Counted from the stretch's first letter, positions 49,141 through 58,136 are shown. The stretch is 64,000 bases of DNA from Myxococcales bacterium (GCA_025359105.1 JANYHK010000014.1:1-64000); one strand, 5' to 3'. The notes: generated from the sequence alone by a model not told the origin. Translations and numbers: made by a program.

Positions 49141-49172
49141 GCAGTGTCCGGGCTGACCTTCGCACTCTCGCA

Positions 49173-49341
49173 TCACGCGTGACCGAGTAGCTCGCGCTTG
49201 TTGTCGAGCTCGCGCATCCAGAAGAGGCGGGTGCCGTCGGTCAACTGACGCGGACCCGTCGACCGAGACCTTCCCGCCCCACCTGCGGCGATTAAGCGCC
49301 AGCAGGACCGCGACGAGCGGGAGAATCGCAGCGCGTGAGGG
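49173..49341 (-). pseudogene. Frameshifted gene remnant downstream of SDR gene
   Basis: Two adjacent stretches on the minus strand have coding-like third-position GC and protein-like sequence but lie in different frames. The first is ILPLVAVLLALNRRRWGGKV; the second is QLTDGTRLFWMRELDNKREL, ending at a TGA (49175-49173). One indel near 49245 would join them. No start codon precedes them; the SDR stop is immediately upstream. It may be the 3' end of a lost gene. A weak call based on composition. Confidence 0.3.
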
Positions 49342-50043
49342 CTACCAGCTCTCGCCGAAGGGGCGCGCCTCCACCTCGAACGACCACGCCGAGCGCGGCT
49401 GCTGCGTGAGGCGGTAGACGAGGTCGGCGATGTCGTCGGGCTTCGCGAAGAAGGAGTCCGGCTTGTCCTTCATCATCAGGCGCGTCTTCGGGAGATCGAC
49501 GACGCCGTCGAGGATGACCACCGACACGTGCACGCCAGCGGGCCACAGGTGGCGCGCCATCGACTCGGCGAGGCTCCGCTGCGCGGCCTTGGCCGGCGCG
49601 AACGCCGCCGTCTTCACGTTTCCGCGGCGCGACGCGGTGGCGCCGATGAAGACGATGTTCCCGCGCCCGGCCTTCTTCATCGGCGCGATCACCCGCTGCG
49701 AGGCGAGCAGCGCACCGAGCGTGTTCACGCGCCACGACTGCTCGAAGTCCTTCGGGCTGATCTCCTCGACGTTGCCCCACGAGCCGGAGCCGGCGTTGTA
49801 GACGAGCGTATCGACGTCGCCGAGGTCGCGCGCGATGTCGGAGAAGGCGCTCGTCACCGACGCTTCGTTCGCGACGTCGCAGGCATACGCGCGCGCTCCG
49901 GAGAGCTCCTTCGCGAGCGCCGCAGTCAGCTCGGTCGAGCGCGCCAGGAGCGCCACGGCGAACCCCTCCGCGTGAAAGCGACGCGCGAACGCCGCGCCGT
50001 TCCCCGGACCTACGCCAACCACCGCACAGACAGGCTTGCCCAT
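49342..50043 (-). CDS. Short-chain dehydrogenase/reductase family protein with Phe in place of catalytic Tyr
   Basis: 233-residue Rossmann-fold protein. The cofactor loop is VGVGPGNGAAFARRFHAEG (GxGxGxG-like), followed by ACDVANEASV and LVYNAGSGSWG. In place of the YxxxK active site it has FAPAK (about 153-157), preceded by IGATASRRG. The Lys is present, the Tyr is not. C-terminal VHVSVVILDGVVD resembles an SDR subgroup in which F-x-x-x-K occurs commonly, so this is probably a subfamily trait rather than decay. Whether it still oxidises or reduces a substrate is unclear. ATG 50043. Confidence 0.83.
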   Translation of the reverse strand: MGKPVCAVVGVGPGNGAAFARRFHAEGFAVALLARSTELTAALAKELSGARAYACDVANEASVTSAFSDIARDLGDVDTLVYNAGSGSWGNVEEISPKDFEQSWRVNTLGALLASQRVIAPMKKAGRGNIVFIGATASRRGNVKTAAFAPAKAAQRSLAESMARHLWPAGVHVSVVILDGVVDLPKTRLMMKDKPDSFFAKPDDIADLVYRLTQQPRSAWSFEVEARPFGESW

Positions 50044-50202
50044 CGTCTCTCCTCGGCTCGCGCCCGCGGCGAGTATAGGAGCTTCACGTGGGTGACGGTC
50101 GCCGGTCGAGCTCTCGACGCCTGCGGCCTTGACCGGGCGGAATGACGACGTATCTTGTACAAAAAATGGACAACGCATTGACAGACAAGGGGGGGGCTCC
50201 CG

Positions 50203-50844
50203 ATGACGAGGCTGCAGTCCGGACTTGTCGTGCTCGCGCTCGCCGCACCTCTGGGGTGCGGAACCGTGGCTAGGGTCGAAGAGCCGAAGTTCGCGGTGGA
50301 GCTCCATGACGAGGAATTCGACGTGCGAACGTACGCGCCTCGTGTCGTCGCCGAGACGCGCGTGAGCGGCAGGCGAAAGGACGCGGACAGCGAGGGCTTC
50401 CGGCGCCTGGCCGGGTACATCTTCGGCGGCAACGAGCAGCGGGCAAAGATCGCCATGACGGCCCCGGTGGGGCTGCGCGCCGAAGGGCGCAAGATCGCGA
50501 TGACGGCCCCGGTGGGGCTGCGCGCCGAAGGCGATTCGTGGACCGTCTCCTTCACGATGCCTGAGGGCGAGACACTGGCGACGCTTCCTCAGCCGAAGGA
50601 CGCGCGCGTCACGCTTCGCGAGCTGCCCGCGGCGCGCGTCGGCGTCGTGAGGTTCAGCGGCCGATGGACCGAGGCGAGCTTTGCCGAGCACGCCGAGTCT
50701 CTGCGCGCGTGGCTGTCGGCGCGAGGGTTGTCGGCGGCGACGGCCGAGCCTGAGGTGAATCGCTACGATCCCCCCTGGACGCCGTGGTTCATGAGGCGCA
50801 ACGAAGTCTGGCTTAGCGTCAAGGAGCCTGGCCCGGGAGGTTGA
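50203..50844 (+). CDS. SOUL-family haem-binding lipoprotein with internal duplication
   Basis: 213-residue exported protein. MTRLQSGLVVLALAAPLGC is a lipoprotein signal. The SOUL domain shows FDVRTYAPRVVAETRV, GFRRLAGYIFGGNEQ, the signature KIAMTAPVGLRAEG, WTVSFTMPEG, VGVVRFSGRW and RYDPPWTPWFMRRNEVWL. SOUL/HEBP-like proteins bind haem or other hydrophobic ligands. The signature segment is present twice in a row because of a 45-bp tandem duplication, inserting 15 residues into a normally ungapped loop. The upstream region is unusually A-rich (50154-50185). Confidence 0.87.
   Translation: MTRLQSGLVVLALAAPLGCGTVARVEEPKFAVELHDEEFDVRTYAPRVVAETRVSGRRKDADSEGFRRLAGYIFGGNEQRAKIAMTAPVGLRAEGRKIAMTAPVGLRAEGDSWTVSFTMPEGETLATLPQPKDARVTLRELPAARVGVVRFSGRWTEASFAEHAESLRAWLSARGLSAATAEPEVNRYDPPWTPWFMRRNEVWLSVKEPGPGG
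50446..50535 (+). repeat. 45-bp tandem duplication inside the SOUL gene
   Basis: Two adjacent 45-bp units (50446-50490 and 50491-50535) each encode KIAMTAPVGLRAEG plus one residue. Over the first 42 bases they differ at only two positions, both synonymous third positions. The frame is preserved. This indicates a fairly recent slippage or unequal-exchange event. Confidence 0.92.
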
Positions 50845-50950
50845 AAGCGCTCCGAGCCTGGTTGTAGCGTCCGGGCGCGGCATCCGCGGCTCGAGCAGGC
50901 GCGTACTTCAGCGCCCCGGCGTGCGCGCAGACCGCCGGCACGCGCGAAAG

Positions 50951-51847
50951 TCAGTGGCGCGATTTGCGCTTGGTCAGCGTGCCCGCAATGAAGTCGTGCA
51001 TCACCGGCGCGATGTTCTCCGGCACGTCGTCGCCCCATTCGTCCGAGCTGATCTTGTCGAGCGGCGTGAGCGAGGCGTCCATCTTGTAGAACCACGGCAC
51101 GCTGTTGACGACGAGGTGCATCTCCGAGAGCTCGGAGGACTCCCACGTGTCGATGTCCAGGCGCACGAGCGTGACGTCCTCGAGCGCGCGCTGCACGCGC
51201 GCATCACCGAGGGACGCCTTGAATTTCTGGCACGGGGGACACCATGAGGCGGTGGTCTCCACGAGGACCGGACTGTGCCGGGCCGCCGCTTCGGCGAGCA
51301 CGCGGGTCAGCTGCGTACGCAGAGGGCCGTCCGCCGGCGTGAGGTCCATGACGGTGATGGCCCCGTGCGTCGTCGTCGCCGGTGCGCCTGGCGCGTGCAC
51401 GCCCGGTGCGGTCGCTGTGGGCGAAGGGGCCGGCGCCGTCGGCGGAGGGGTCGCGGCGATGCCCATGACGATGCCGATCCCCATGAAGACCAGCCAGACG
51501 AGCGAGATCAACGTGCCGATTGAACCGGTGATGATCCCCGCGAGCGCCAGGCCGGAGCCCGATTTTGCGCCCTCCGATCGCTCGATGTCGCCGCGCGACA
51601 TGAAGCCGAGCGCCACCGCGGGAATCCCGGTCAAGAGCCCGCCGCACACGAGGCTCGCGATGCCGAGCGCGATCGACGCGGTCGCCTTCCCGTCCGTCAC
51701 GGCATACGGGCTCGGGCCGTACCCCTGCCCGTATCCCGGCGGCGGGTAGTAGCCCATCGGGGGCGGCGGCGGCGCGCCCTGCTGACCCTGAGGCGGCGGT
51801 CCAACCCCGAAGGGCGGCGGTCCTTGTCCGTACATTGGTCCAAGCAT
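50951..51847 (-). CDS. DUF4190-type membrane protein fused to a thioredoxin domain
   Basis: 298 residues. The N-terminus is a cytoplasmic Pro/Gly/Tyr-rich tail (GYYPPPGYGQGYGPSP). DUF4190 (about 50-130) follows: ATASIALGIASLVCGGLL, GFMSRGDIERS, then a second helix pair (LALAGIITGSIGTLISLVWL). After an Ala/Pro linker the C-terminal thioredoxin-like domain (about 180-290) carries WCPPC (about 202-206), VRLDIDTW and VNSVPWFYKMD (cis-Pro VPWF). The domain should face the periplasm and act as a thiol-disulfide reductase/oxidase. ATG 51847 or 51835 could be the start. Confidence 0.84.
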   Translation of the reverse strand: MLGPMYGQGPPPFGVGPPPQGQQGAPPPPPMGYYPPPGYGQGYGPSPYAVTDGKATASIALGIASLVCGGLLTGIPAVALGFMSRGDIERSEGAKSGSGLALAGIITGSIGTLISLVWLVFMGIGIVMGIAATPPPTAPAPSPTATAPGVHAPGAPATTTHGAITVMDLTPADGPLRTQLTRVLAEAAARHSPVLVETTASWCPPCQKFKASLGDARVQRALEDVTLVRLDIDTWESSELSEMHLVVNSVPWFYKMDASLTPLDKISSDEWGDDVPENIAPVMHDFIAGTLTKRKSRH

Positions 51848-52000
51848 ACCCCTGCGAGCGGCGTTCAGCGGGGCACGTCGTCCGCCTCGGACCCGACGAA
51901 GCGGGACGCTCCGGCCGCGACCGCGCGACCGCTAGGCGGACAGGAGGCCGTCCGGAACGGGGGCGCGCTCGGTGGTACGGAATCTGCTCGGAGCGGGCCT

Positions 52001-52390
52001 ATGCAATCGAGGTTGGCAGTCGTCCTCGGCGTTGCGTTGGCCTGCGCGGCCGCGCCCGCGCCCGCGTGGGGAGACACGCCGGTGCCCGTGTTCGTTCGCA
52101 ATCTCGGCGCCGGGGGCACGCGCGTCCAGCTGTCGATCGGCAACACGCTCCCGTGCGACTCACGCGACAACGTCCTCGTCTTCGACGCGCGCCTGCGTCC
52201 CGGTGAGGTGCGCGCGCTCGCGGTCCCGCTGGGGACGGTCGCCCTCTGCGCGCGGAACACCTCGGCCGGGAGCTCGATCGACTGGGGCCCGTCGGTGTGG
52301 CGCAAAGGCGGCGTCCGCTGCACGGGCCCGCGCGGGCGATGGTGCGTCGCCGACGCGAGCGTGCCGTTCTACGTCGACGTGGGGCGCTGA
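52001..52390 (+). CDS. Small secreted Cys-containing protein
   Basis: 129 residues. The signal peptide MQSRLAVVLGVALACAAAPAPAWG is followed by a beta-rich domain (VPVFVRNLGAGGTRVQLSIG, VLVFDARLRPGEVRALAVPLG) with four Cys (PCDS, LCARN, RCTGP, WCVAD) that may form two disulfides. No family recognised. ATG 52001 is chosen for the signal peptide over a longer frame overlapping the divergent thioredoxin gene. A lower-confidence lipoprotein-like frame runs antisense over its 3' half. Confidence 0.65.
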   Translation: MQSRLAVVLGVALACAAAPAPAWGDTPVPVFVRNLGAGGTRVQLSIGNTLPCDSRDNVLVFDARLRPGEVRALAVPLGTVALCARNTSAGSSIDWGPSVWRKGGVRCTGPRGRWCVADASVPFYVDVGR

Positions 52391-52507
52391 CGCTGGCCGC
52401 GACGCTCTCTGCGCGGGGTGGGTCGCAGGCGCGGTGCCACCGCCCGCGCAGCCGCCGGCGAGCGTCGCCATGAGGATGGCCGATGCGAGCAAGAGTGTGG
52501 TCTTCAT
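52160..52507 (-). CDS. Possible small lipoprotein or remnant (only N-terminus convincing)
   Basis: ATG 52507 opens MKTTLLLASAILMATLAGGC, a very good lipoprotein signal with lipobox AGGC. After a short Ala/Pro/Gly linker the frame continues into sequence antisense to the small secreted protein and looks like non-coding Arg/Ala filler. Either a very short lipoprotein gene was truncated here or the similarity is chance. No Shine-Dalgarno sequence is visible. The region 52391-52642 contains nothing else I can support. Confidence 0.28.
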   Translation of the reverse strand: MKTTLLLASAILMATLAGGCAGGGTAPATHPAQRASRPASAPHVDVERHARVGDAPSPARARAADAAFAPHRRAPVDRAPGRGVPRAEGDRPQRDRERAHLTGTQARVEDEDVVA

Positions 52508-52642
52508 GCTGCGTTGTCGTGCATCGGACATCCCGCCCGCTCGGCGCCGCTCCGAGCCGCAAGTCCTCGACGTCGGTGTTGGTTTGTGGGCCGCGTTGCA
52601 TTCTGCGACGAACAGCTCGGCGGCAGGGGGGGCCCGAGCACG

Positions 52643-55600
52643 CTACGTCGCGGCGGTTGGGCTCGCTGTCGCGCTGGGCTCATTCTCGAGGCGAGCCTTC
52701 GCCTGCGCCCTGCGCTCCTGCTCCTGCTCCCGCTTCGCCACGAGGAGGAGCATCGCCGGCAGCGCCAGCAGAGAGACCACCATGGACACGACGAGCCCAC
52801 CGATCACGACGGTCGCGAGCGGCCGCTGAACCTCGGCGCCGGCGCCGGTCGCGAGCGCGGCCGGGACGAAGCCGATCGCGGCGAGGAGCGCGGAGCTGAC
52901 GAGCGCCCGGAGCGACGCGAGCGCGGCGGCGCGGACGCGCACGATGGGCTCCTTGTCGGCAGGCTGCGCGAGCACGTTGCTGGTCATCACGATGCCAGTG
53001 AACACCGAGACCCCCGCGAGCGCGATGAAGCCCACGCCGGCGGGGATGCTGAACGGCAACCCTCGGAGGACGAGGGCCGCGACGCCCCCGGCGAGCGCGA
53101 ACGGCAGGCTGGCCAGGGTCACCAGCGTGTACGACACCCGCCGGAACATGACGACGAGCATGAGGCCTATGACGCCGAGGGCGACGGGCACGAGCGCGAC
53201 CAGCCGGTCCTTCGCGCGCGTGAAGTTCTGGAACTGGCCGCCCCAGGTGACCTCGACCGACGGCGGAAGATCCAGCTCGGCCACGCGCGCGCGCGCCTCC
53301 GTCACGAAGCCGACCATGTCTCGGCCGCGCACGTTTCCCTGGACGACGAGCCGGCGTCGCATCTGCTCGCGGCTGATCTGGAACACCGTGCGCTCCTCCA
53401 CCACGTCGGTGACCATGGCCAGTGGCACGAGCGCGCCCGTGCGCGTCGGCACCGGCAAGCGTCCCAGATCCGCTGGAGACGTGACCCCCTCACCGCCGAG
53501 GCGAAGGACCAGGTCGAAGACGCGCTCTCCCTCACGAACCACGCCGACCGGGAGGCCCGCCCGCGACATCGCGAGCGCGTCGAGCGCGTCGTCGGGCGTG
53601 ACCCCGAGGCGCCCCATGCGTGCCCGGTCGACCGTGACCTGCACCGACGGCTGTCCGATCGGGATCTCCGCCTTGAAGTCGGCGGCGCCGGGGATTTTTG
53701 CGAGGGTCTTGCGAATGGCCTCCGCCGCCTCGCTCATCTCGGCGAGATCGTCCCCGTAGATCTTGATGGCCACGTCGCTCCGGACGCCGGCGACGAGATC
53801 GTTCACGCGCATCTCGATCGGCTGCGAGAACGCGTTGATGGTCGCGGGCACGCGCCGGGCGGCGCGCTCCGACAGCTCGGTCATGAGCGCCTCGGGCGTG
53901 AGACCGAGGCGCCACGCGCTTCGCGGCTTCAGGATGACGAACACGTCGCTCGACTCCGGCCCCGCCGGATCGACGGCGCCCTCGGGGCGACCGATGCGGT
54001 TCACGACGGTCTCGACCTCCGGCACCTCGCGCAGCGCGACCTCCGTCTCGCGCCCCAGCTCGAGGGCGTGGTCCATCGAGGTGCTCGGCTGGCGCAGGGC
54101 GTCGATGGCGAACGCGCCCTCGAAGACGCGCGGCAGGAAATCGGACCCCACGCGCCCGCCGGTGGCGAGCATCCCCGCCGTCAGCGCGAAGGCGACGACG
54201 AGCACGCGGAGCGGACGGCGCAGCGCGCTCTCCAAGATCGGCGCGTACGCCCGCCGCAAGGCGCGCGCGAACCACGGCTCGGCGTGCGGTCCCGTGACAC
54301 GGAGCACCGTCGGCGCGATCGCGGGGATGACGACCAGCGCGTACACGATCGCGCCGAGGAGCATGAAGCAGAGCGACAGGACGACCGGGCGGAACATCTT
54401 GCCCTCCACGTCCTTGAGCGTGGACAGCGGCAAGAAGACGAGCAGCGTGATGGCCACCACGAAGAGCGCCGGGCGCGCGACCTCCTGGATGGCGTGGACG
54501 ATAGCGAGACGCCGCTTCTCACGATCCACGATCTGTGCCCCGTGGGTCATGGCGTGCTCGACCGTGAGGACCGAGCCTTCGACGATGATCCCGAAATCCA
54601 CCGCGCCCAGGGACATGACGTTGCCGCTGTACCCGCTCGCGCGGAGGCCGATGAACCCGACCAACATGGAGAACGGGATGGCTCCGGCGACGAGCAAGCC
54701 CGCCCTCACGCTCCCCAGCGTGAGCAGGAGGCACACCATGACGATGAGCGCGCCCTCGGCCAGGTTCTTGCCGATCGTGGTGATGACGCGGTCGATGAAG
54801 TCCGAGCGGTCGTAGTACGGGTCGACGCGCACGCCCTCCGGCAGCAACGGCGCGATCTCCCCGACGCTCTTCTTCACGGCGGCGACGACCTCGCGGCTGT
54901 TCTGCCCCTTGAGCATGAGGACGCTCGCGCCGACGATCTCGCCGCGGCCGTCGCGCGTCATCGCGCCCTGGCGCAGCGACGGGCCCGTATCGATCTCGCC
55001 GAGGTGCTCCACGCGCACCGCGGTCCCGTCCGCGTTCGTGCGGACGACGGTGGCGCCTATGTCTTCGAGGCTCCGGAAGCGCGCGTCGCCGCGCAGCAGG
55101 ATTTGTTCCTTCTCGTGGTCGACGAAGCCGCCGCCGGCGAGCCGGTTGTCGCGCTCCAGCGCCTGCCGCACCTCGTCGGGCGAGATCTGGTGCGCCGCCA
55201 TGCGCGCCGGATCGAGCGTCACGCGGTATTGCTTCTGCGCGCCGCCGAAGCCGATGACCTCGATCACGCCCGGCACCTGCCGCAGCTTGGGGCCGAGCTG
55301 CCACTCGACGATCGTCCGGAGCTCCTCGGTGGACCGCTTCGGCGAGTCTGCGCGCAGCTCGAACATGTAGATCTCCCCCAGCGCCGTGGAGACAGGTCCC
55401 AGCTCGGGCCGCCCGATGTGCGCCGGCACCTTGTCACGCACGGAGAGGAGCCGCTCGGCGACCAGGCTCCGTGCGAAGTAGACGTCCGTGCCGTCCTCGA
55501 ACACCAGCGTGACGATCGAGATGCCGAACTTGGTGATGCTCCGGGTCACCTGCAGGTGAGGCGTGCCGGCCATCTCCCGCTCGACGACCTGGGTAACCTG

Positions 55601-55786
55601 CGTCTCTACCTCGGTGGCGGACAGCGCGGGGGCGCGCGTCACCACCTGCACCTGGGTGTTCGTGACGTCGGGTACCGCGTCGATAGGCAGCTTGGAGAGT
55701 GAGAAGATCCCGATGCCTACGATGATCGCGGCGACGAGCAGCGCGAGCAAGCGATTGCCTGCAGCCCATGCGACGACGCTCTTCAT
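52643..55786 (-). CDS. czcA: CzcA/CusA-type heavy-metal RND efflux pump, inner-membrane subunit
   Basis: 1,047 residues, normal for an HME-RND proton-antiport pump exporting divalent or monovalent metal ions. N-terminal KSVVAWAAGNRLLALLVAAI, SKLPIDAVPDVTNTQVQVVT and KFGISIVTLVFEDGTDVYFAR are family hallmarks. The TM4 proton-relay motif reads GAVDFGIIVEGSVLTVEH, with Glu and His where Czc/Cus pumps usually have Asp and Asn, so substrate class cannot be inferred simply. The second half repeats the fold (VRALREVPEVETVVNRIGR-like and LRGLPFSIPAGVGFIALAGVSV). ATG 55786 overlaps the adaptor stop (ATGA). It is the last gene of the leftward CBA operon. Confidence 0.94.
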   Translation of the reverse strand: MKSVVAWAAGNRLLALLVAAIIVGIGIFSLSKLPIDAVPDVTNTQVQVVTRAPALSATEVETQVTQVVEREMAGTPHLQVTRSITKFGISIVTLVFEDGTDVYFARSLVAERLLSVRDKVPAHIGRPELGPVSTALGEIYMFELRADSPKRSTEELRTIVEWQLGPKLRQVPGVIEVIGFGGAQKQYRVTLDPARMAAHQISPDEVRQALERDNRLAGGGFVDHEKEQILLRGDARFRSLEDIGATVVRTNADGTAVRVEHLGEIDTGPSLRQGAMTRDGRGEIVGASVLMLKGQNSREVVAAVKKSVGEIAPLLPEGVRVDPYYDRSDFIDRVITTIGKNLAEGALIVMVCLLLTLGSVRAGLLVAGAIPFSMLVGFIGLRASGYSGNVMSLGAVDFGIIVEGSVLTVEHAMTHGAQIVDREKRRLAIVHAIQEVARPALFVVAITLLVFLPLSTLKDVEGKMFRPVVLSLCFMLLGAIVYALVVIPAIAPTVLRVTGPHAEPWFARALRRAYAPILESALRRPLRVLVVAFALTAGMLATGGRVGSDFLPRVFEGAFAIDALRQPSTSMDHALELGRETEVALREVPEVETVVNRIGRPEGAVDPAGPESSDVFVILKPRSAWRLGLTPEALMTELSERAARRVPATINAFSQPIEMRVNDLVAGVRSDVAIKIYGDDLAEMSEAAEAIRKTLAKIPGAADFKAEIPIGQPSVQVTVDRARMGRLGVTPDDALDALAMSRAGLPVGVVREGERVFDLVLRLGGEGVTSPADLGRLPVPTRTGALVPLAMVTDVVEERTVFQISREQMRRRLVVQGNVRGRDMVGFVTEARARVAELDLPPSVEVTWGGQFQNFTRAKDRLVALVPVALGVIGLMLVVMFRRVSYTLVTLASLPFALAGGVAALVLRGLPFSIPAGVGFIALAGVSVFTGIVMTSNVLAQPADKEPIVRVRAAALASLRALVSSALLAAIGFVPAALATGAGAEVQRPLATVVIGGLVVSMVVSLLALPAMLLLVAKREQEQERRAQAKARLENEPSATASPTAAT

Positions 55787-56913
55787 TGTTTCGTGACCTC
55801 CCCCCGGAGCACGAAGGCGCCATGCACGACGACCCGCTCGCCGGAGCGCACACCGTCGGCGATGGCGACGAGCTGCGGCGTCCGACGCGCGACGACGACC
55901 GGGCGCACCTCGTACCTCCCGCGCTCCTTCTCGACGAAGACGACGTCCTTCCCTCCGATCGGTTGTACGGCGGCCTTGGGGAGGACGATGTCGCTCCCGC
56001 TCGCCTCGAGCTTGATCGACGCCCGGACGAAGAGGCCCGGCCGGAGCGCGCCGTCGGGGTTGGCCACCACGACGCGCGCGCGGAGGGCCCGGCTCGATTT
56101 CCCCAGCTGCGGTTCGATCATCGCGATTTGGCCCGAGAAGACGCGCCCGGCGAGCGCGTCGACGCGAATTTCCGTGACGGCGTTCTCCTTGAGCGAGGCG
56201 ACGTCGGACTCGTACGCGTCCAGGACGGCCCAGAGCTGCGTCGTGTCGGCGACGGCGAACGCAGCGTCGCGCGGCTCCAGAAAGCCGCCCGCGACGACGT
56301 TTCGAGCGACCACGACGCCGTCGAGAGGTGAGGCGAGCACGAGGGAGCCGTGCGCGCGGATCGCTTCGCCCGACGCCGGCACGGGGGCGCCGAAGAGTGC
56401 GAGCTTCGCGCTCGCGGCGGCCAGCTCGGCCTCCGCCCGCGTGGCTTCACCGCGCGCCAGCTCGTCCTCTCGCTTCGTCGTGAGCTGGCGCTCGAGGAGC
56501 CACGCCTCGCGCTTCGCGTGGTCGCGAGCGACGTCGAGCGCGGCGCGGGCCGCGATGGCCTCGGCCTGCGCGCTCACGATCGCAGGGACGAGCAACGTGG
56601 CGAGCGGTTGCCCTTTGCGCACCCGCTCGCCGACAGTGACGTGGATCCTGGTCACACGGCCCTCGACGACGGTGCCGACCTCGGCGTATTTGTCGGCGAC
56701 GTACTCCAGCGTGCCCGGCAGGCGCAGGACCGGAGCATCGCCGCCCACCCCGACCGGCGCAGCTTCCACGCCCAGGCGCTCCAGGGTCGACGGCTCCAGC
56801 TCGAGGATTTGTGGCCCCTCCTGCACCGCCTTCGCGCTCGGCTTCGCTTCGCTCTTCGCGCACCCGACGAGGCAGAGCGAGAGCAGCGTCACGACGATCG
56901 TGCACCACCTCAC
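55783..56913 (-). CDS. czcB: CzcB/CusB-type RND membrane-fusion (adaptor) lipoprotein
   Basis: 376-residue periplasmic adaptor linking pump and outer-membrane channel. The leader RWCTIVVTLLSLCLVGC is a lipoprotein signal. The barrel-sandwich halves are VEGRVTRIHVTVGERVRKGQPLATL and LASPLDGVVVARNVVAGGFLEP. Between them an alpha-helical hairpin spans about 115-175 (AEAIAARAALDVARDHAKREAW). The beta-barrel and membrane-proximal regions contain LRARVVVANPDGALRPGLFVRASI and VQPIGGKDVVFVEKERGRYEVRPV. The GTG start overlaps the czcC stop (GTGA), and its own stop overlaps czcA (ATGA), so all three subunits are stoichiometrically coupled. Confidence 0.92.
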   Translation of the reverse strand: MRWCTIVVTLLSLCLVGCAKSEAKPSAKAVQEGPQILELEPSTLERLGVEAAPVGVGGDAPVLRLPGTLEYVADKYAEVGTVVEGRVTRIHVTVGERVRKGQPLATLLVPAIVSAQAEAIAARAALDVARDHAKREAWLLERQLTTKREDELARGEATRAEAELAAASAKLALFGAPVPASGEAIRAHGSLVLASPLDGVVVARNVVAGGFLEPRDAAFAVADTTQLWAVLDAYESDVASLKENAVTEIRVDALAGRVFSGQIAMIEPQLGKSSRALRARVVVANPDGALRPGLFVRASIKLEASGSDIVLPKAAVQPIGGKDVVFVEKERGRYEVRPVVVARRTPQLVAIADGVRSGERVVVHGAFVLRGEVTKQ

Positions 56914-58136
56914 GGCAGCGCTCCCTTCATGGCCGCCAGCTGGGCGTACGCCCTCCAGGACAGGTCCACCAAGTCGAGCTGCCGCGCGCGCGCGGTGGCG
57001 AGATCCCTCCTTGCGATGAGGACTCGTGTGAGGTCCCCCTTGCCAGCCCGCTGCGCGTCCAAGGCGGCCTGGACGACGCGCTCCGAGGCCAGGAGCCCGG
57101 TCTTCTCGAGCTCCACGGCCGCGGCGCGGGTGAGCTCGTAGGTCTCCGCCGTGCTACGCGCCCGGGCGTTCAGGGCGTCCCTGACCGCCGCGCGCAGGGC
57201 CGCAGCGCGCGTCTGCTCGGCTTCGGCGCGCGCGATCTCGCCCTGATTTCGCCGGATGACGGGGAAAGACCACGCGAGCCCCCCCCCGACGCGCCCCTCG
57301 CCGAAGTCACCGCGGCCTCCGGTGACGACGACGCTGAGCGGCGACCACGCGTCCTTTCGGGACCGTTCGGCGCTCGCGTTCCAGTACTGCCCCTCGGCCT
57401 CGAGCGCGCGCAGCGTCGGGTTGGTGGCGAACCACGACGCGAAGCTTTCCCGCGGCAAGAGCTCCCGCAGCTCGGGGGCGCGCGCCTCCATCGCCGGCGG
57501 CGCGTCGATCGGCTCTCCGACGAGCTCGCCGAGGCGCCCGAGCGCTTGGCTGTGCCCCGCCGCCGACTCGGCGCGAAGCTGCGACCACCGGGCGACCTCC
57601 GCTTCGGCGAGGCTCAGCTCGTACGCGGTAGCGTCGCCGGCAGCGAGCCGCGCGGTGACGGCCTCCACCTCGCTGCGCGCGTCGGCCCTGCCGCGCTCGG
57701 CTTGCGTGAGGCGCGACCGCGTGACGGCAACGGCTCCGTAGGACTCGGTCGCGTCACGCAGCGTGCGTGTCGACGCGTCGCGGGCGTCGGCGCGGCGCCA
57801 CTGGACGAGGCGCTCCCATTCCTGAATGCGGGCGCCGCGCTGCCCCTGCACTTCGATCGGCAGGTAGGCCGCGGCGACGAGGTTGACATCCTTGGTGAGG
57901 TAGCTGCGGTCGCCCGTGATCTCGAACGAGGGGTTGCCGAAAGGCCCGAGCCGGGCCCCTGCCCCGAGCGCCTCCGCTGCGCGCGTCGCGCCGGCCGCGT
58001 CGACCGCGGCGGGTGCGCGCGACTGTGCGCGCCGAACGACGTCGTCGAGGCTCGGAAACGCCGCGGCGTGGACAGGTGCGGGGACCAGCAGGACGGCGGC
58101 GAGGAGCGGAATGGAGAGGAGTCGCGAGAGGGTCAT
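56910..58136 (-). CDS. czcC: CzcC/TolC-type outer-membrane efflux channel
   Basis: 408 residues. Signal peptide MTLSRLLSIPLLAAVLLVPAPVHA, then two OEP repeats of long helices with outer-membrane strands (NPSFEITGDRSYLTKD, LSVVVTGGRGDFGEGRVGGGL). Coiled-coil stretches are Ala/Glu/Arg-rich (AESAAGHSQALGRLGELVGE, ARAEAEQTRAAALRAAVRDAL). Together with the adaptor and RND pump it would form a tripartite envelope-spanning exporter. ATG 58136 has GGAAGG upstream and is preferred over a longer frame. A sigma54-like promoter sits 13 bp upstream of the ATG. Confidence 0.9.
   Translation of the reverse strand: MTLSRLLSIPLLAAVLLVPAPVHAAAFPSLDDVVRRAQSRAPAAVDAAGATRAAEALGAGARLGPFGNPSFEITGDRSYLTKDVNLVAAAYLPIEVQGQRGARIQEWERLVQWRRADARDASTRTLRDATESYGAVAVTRSRLTQAERGRADARSEVEAVTARLAAGDATAYELSLAEAEVARWSQLRAESAAGHSQALGRLGELVGEPIDAPPAMEARAPELRELLPRESFASWFATNPTLRALEAEGQYWNASAERSRKDAWSPLSVVVTGGRGDFGEGRVGGGLAWSFPVIRRNQGEIARAEAEQTRAAALRAAVRDALNARARSTAETYELTRAAAVELEKTGLLASERVVQAALDAQRAGKGDLTRVLIARRDLATARARQLDLVDLSWRAYAQLAAMKGALP

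Noticed and set aside
50154-50174. Imperfect inverted repeat TTGTAC...GGACAA
   Set aside because: One mismatch in six-base arms within an AT-rich run; expected by chance.
50178-50183. Perfect TTGACA before the SOUL gene
   Set aside because: The matching -10 would fall on the start codon itself; no suitable -10 hexamer is present, and the A-rich stretch nearby has no paired -35.
52424-52439. Sigma54-like sequence TGGCACCGCGCCTGCG on the minus strand
   Set aside because: Spacing is right and the -12 box has one mismatch, but no supported leftward gene starts downstream of it.
52600-52610. ATTCTGCGACG, an 11-bp match to the start of the shared element
   Set aside because: Only the first part matches and the conserved TCGCGAAACCCG core is absent, so it is not counted as a third copy.
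52418-55702. 1,094-codon open frame antisense to czcA
   Set aside because: Biased His/Arg/Asp composition and no recognisable family; caused by the third-position GC of the RND gene on the other strand.
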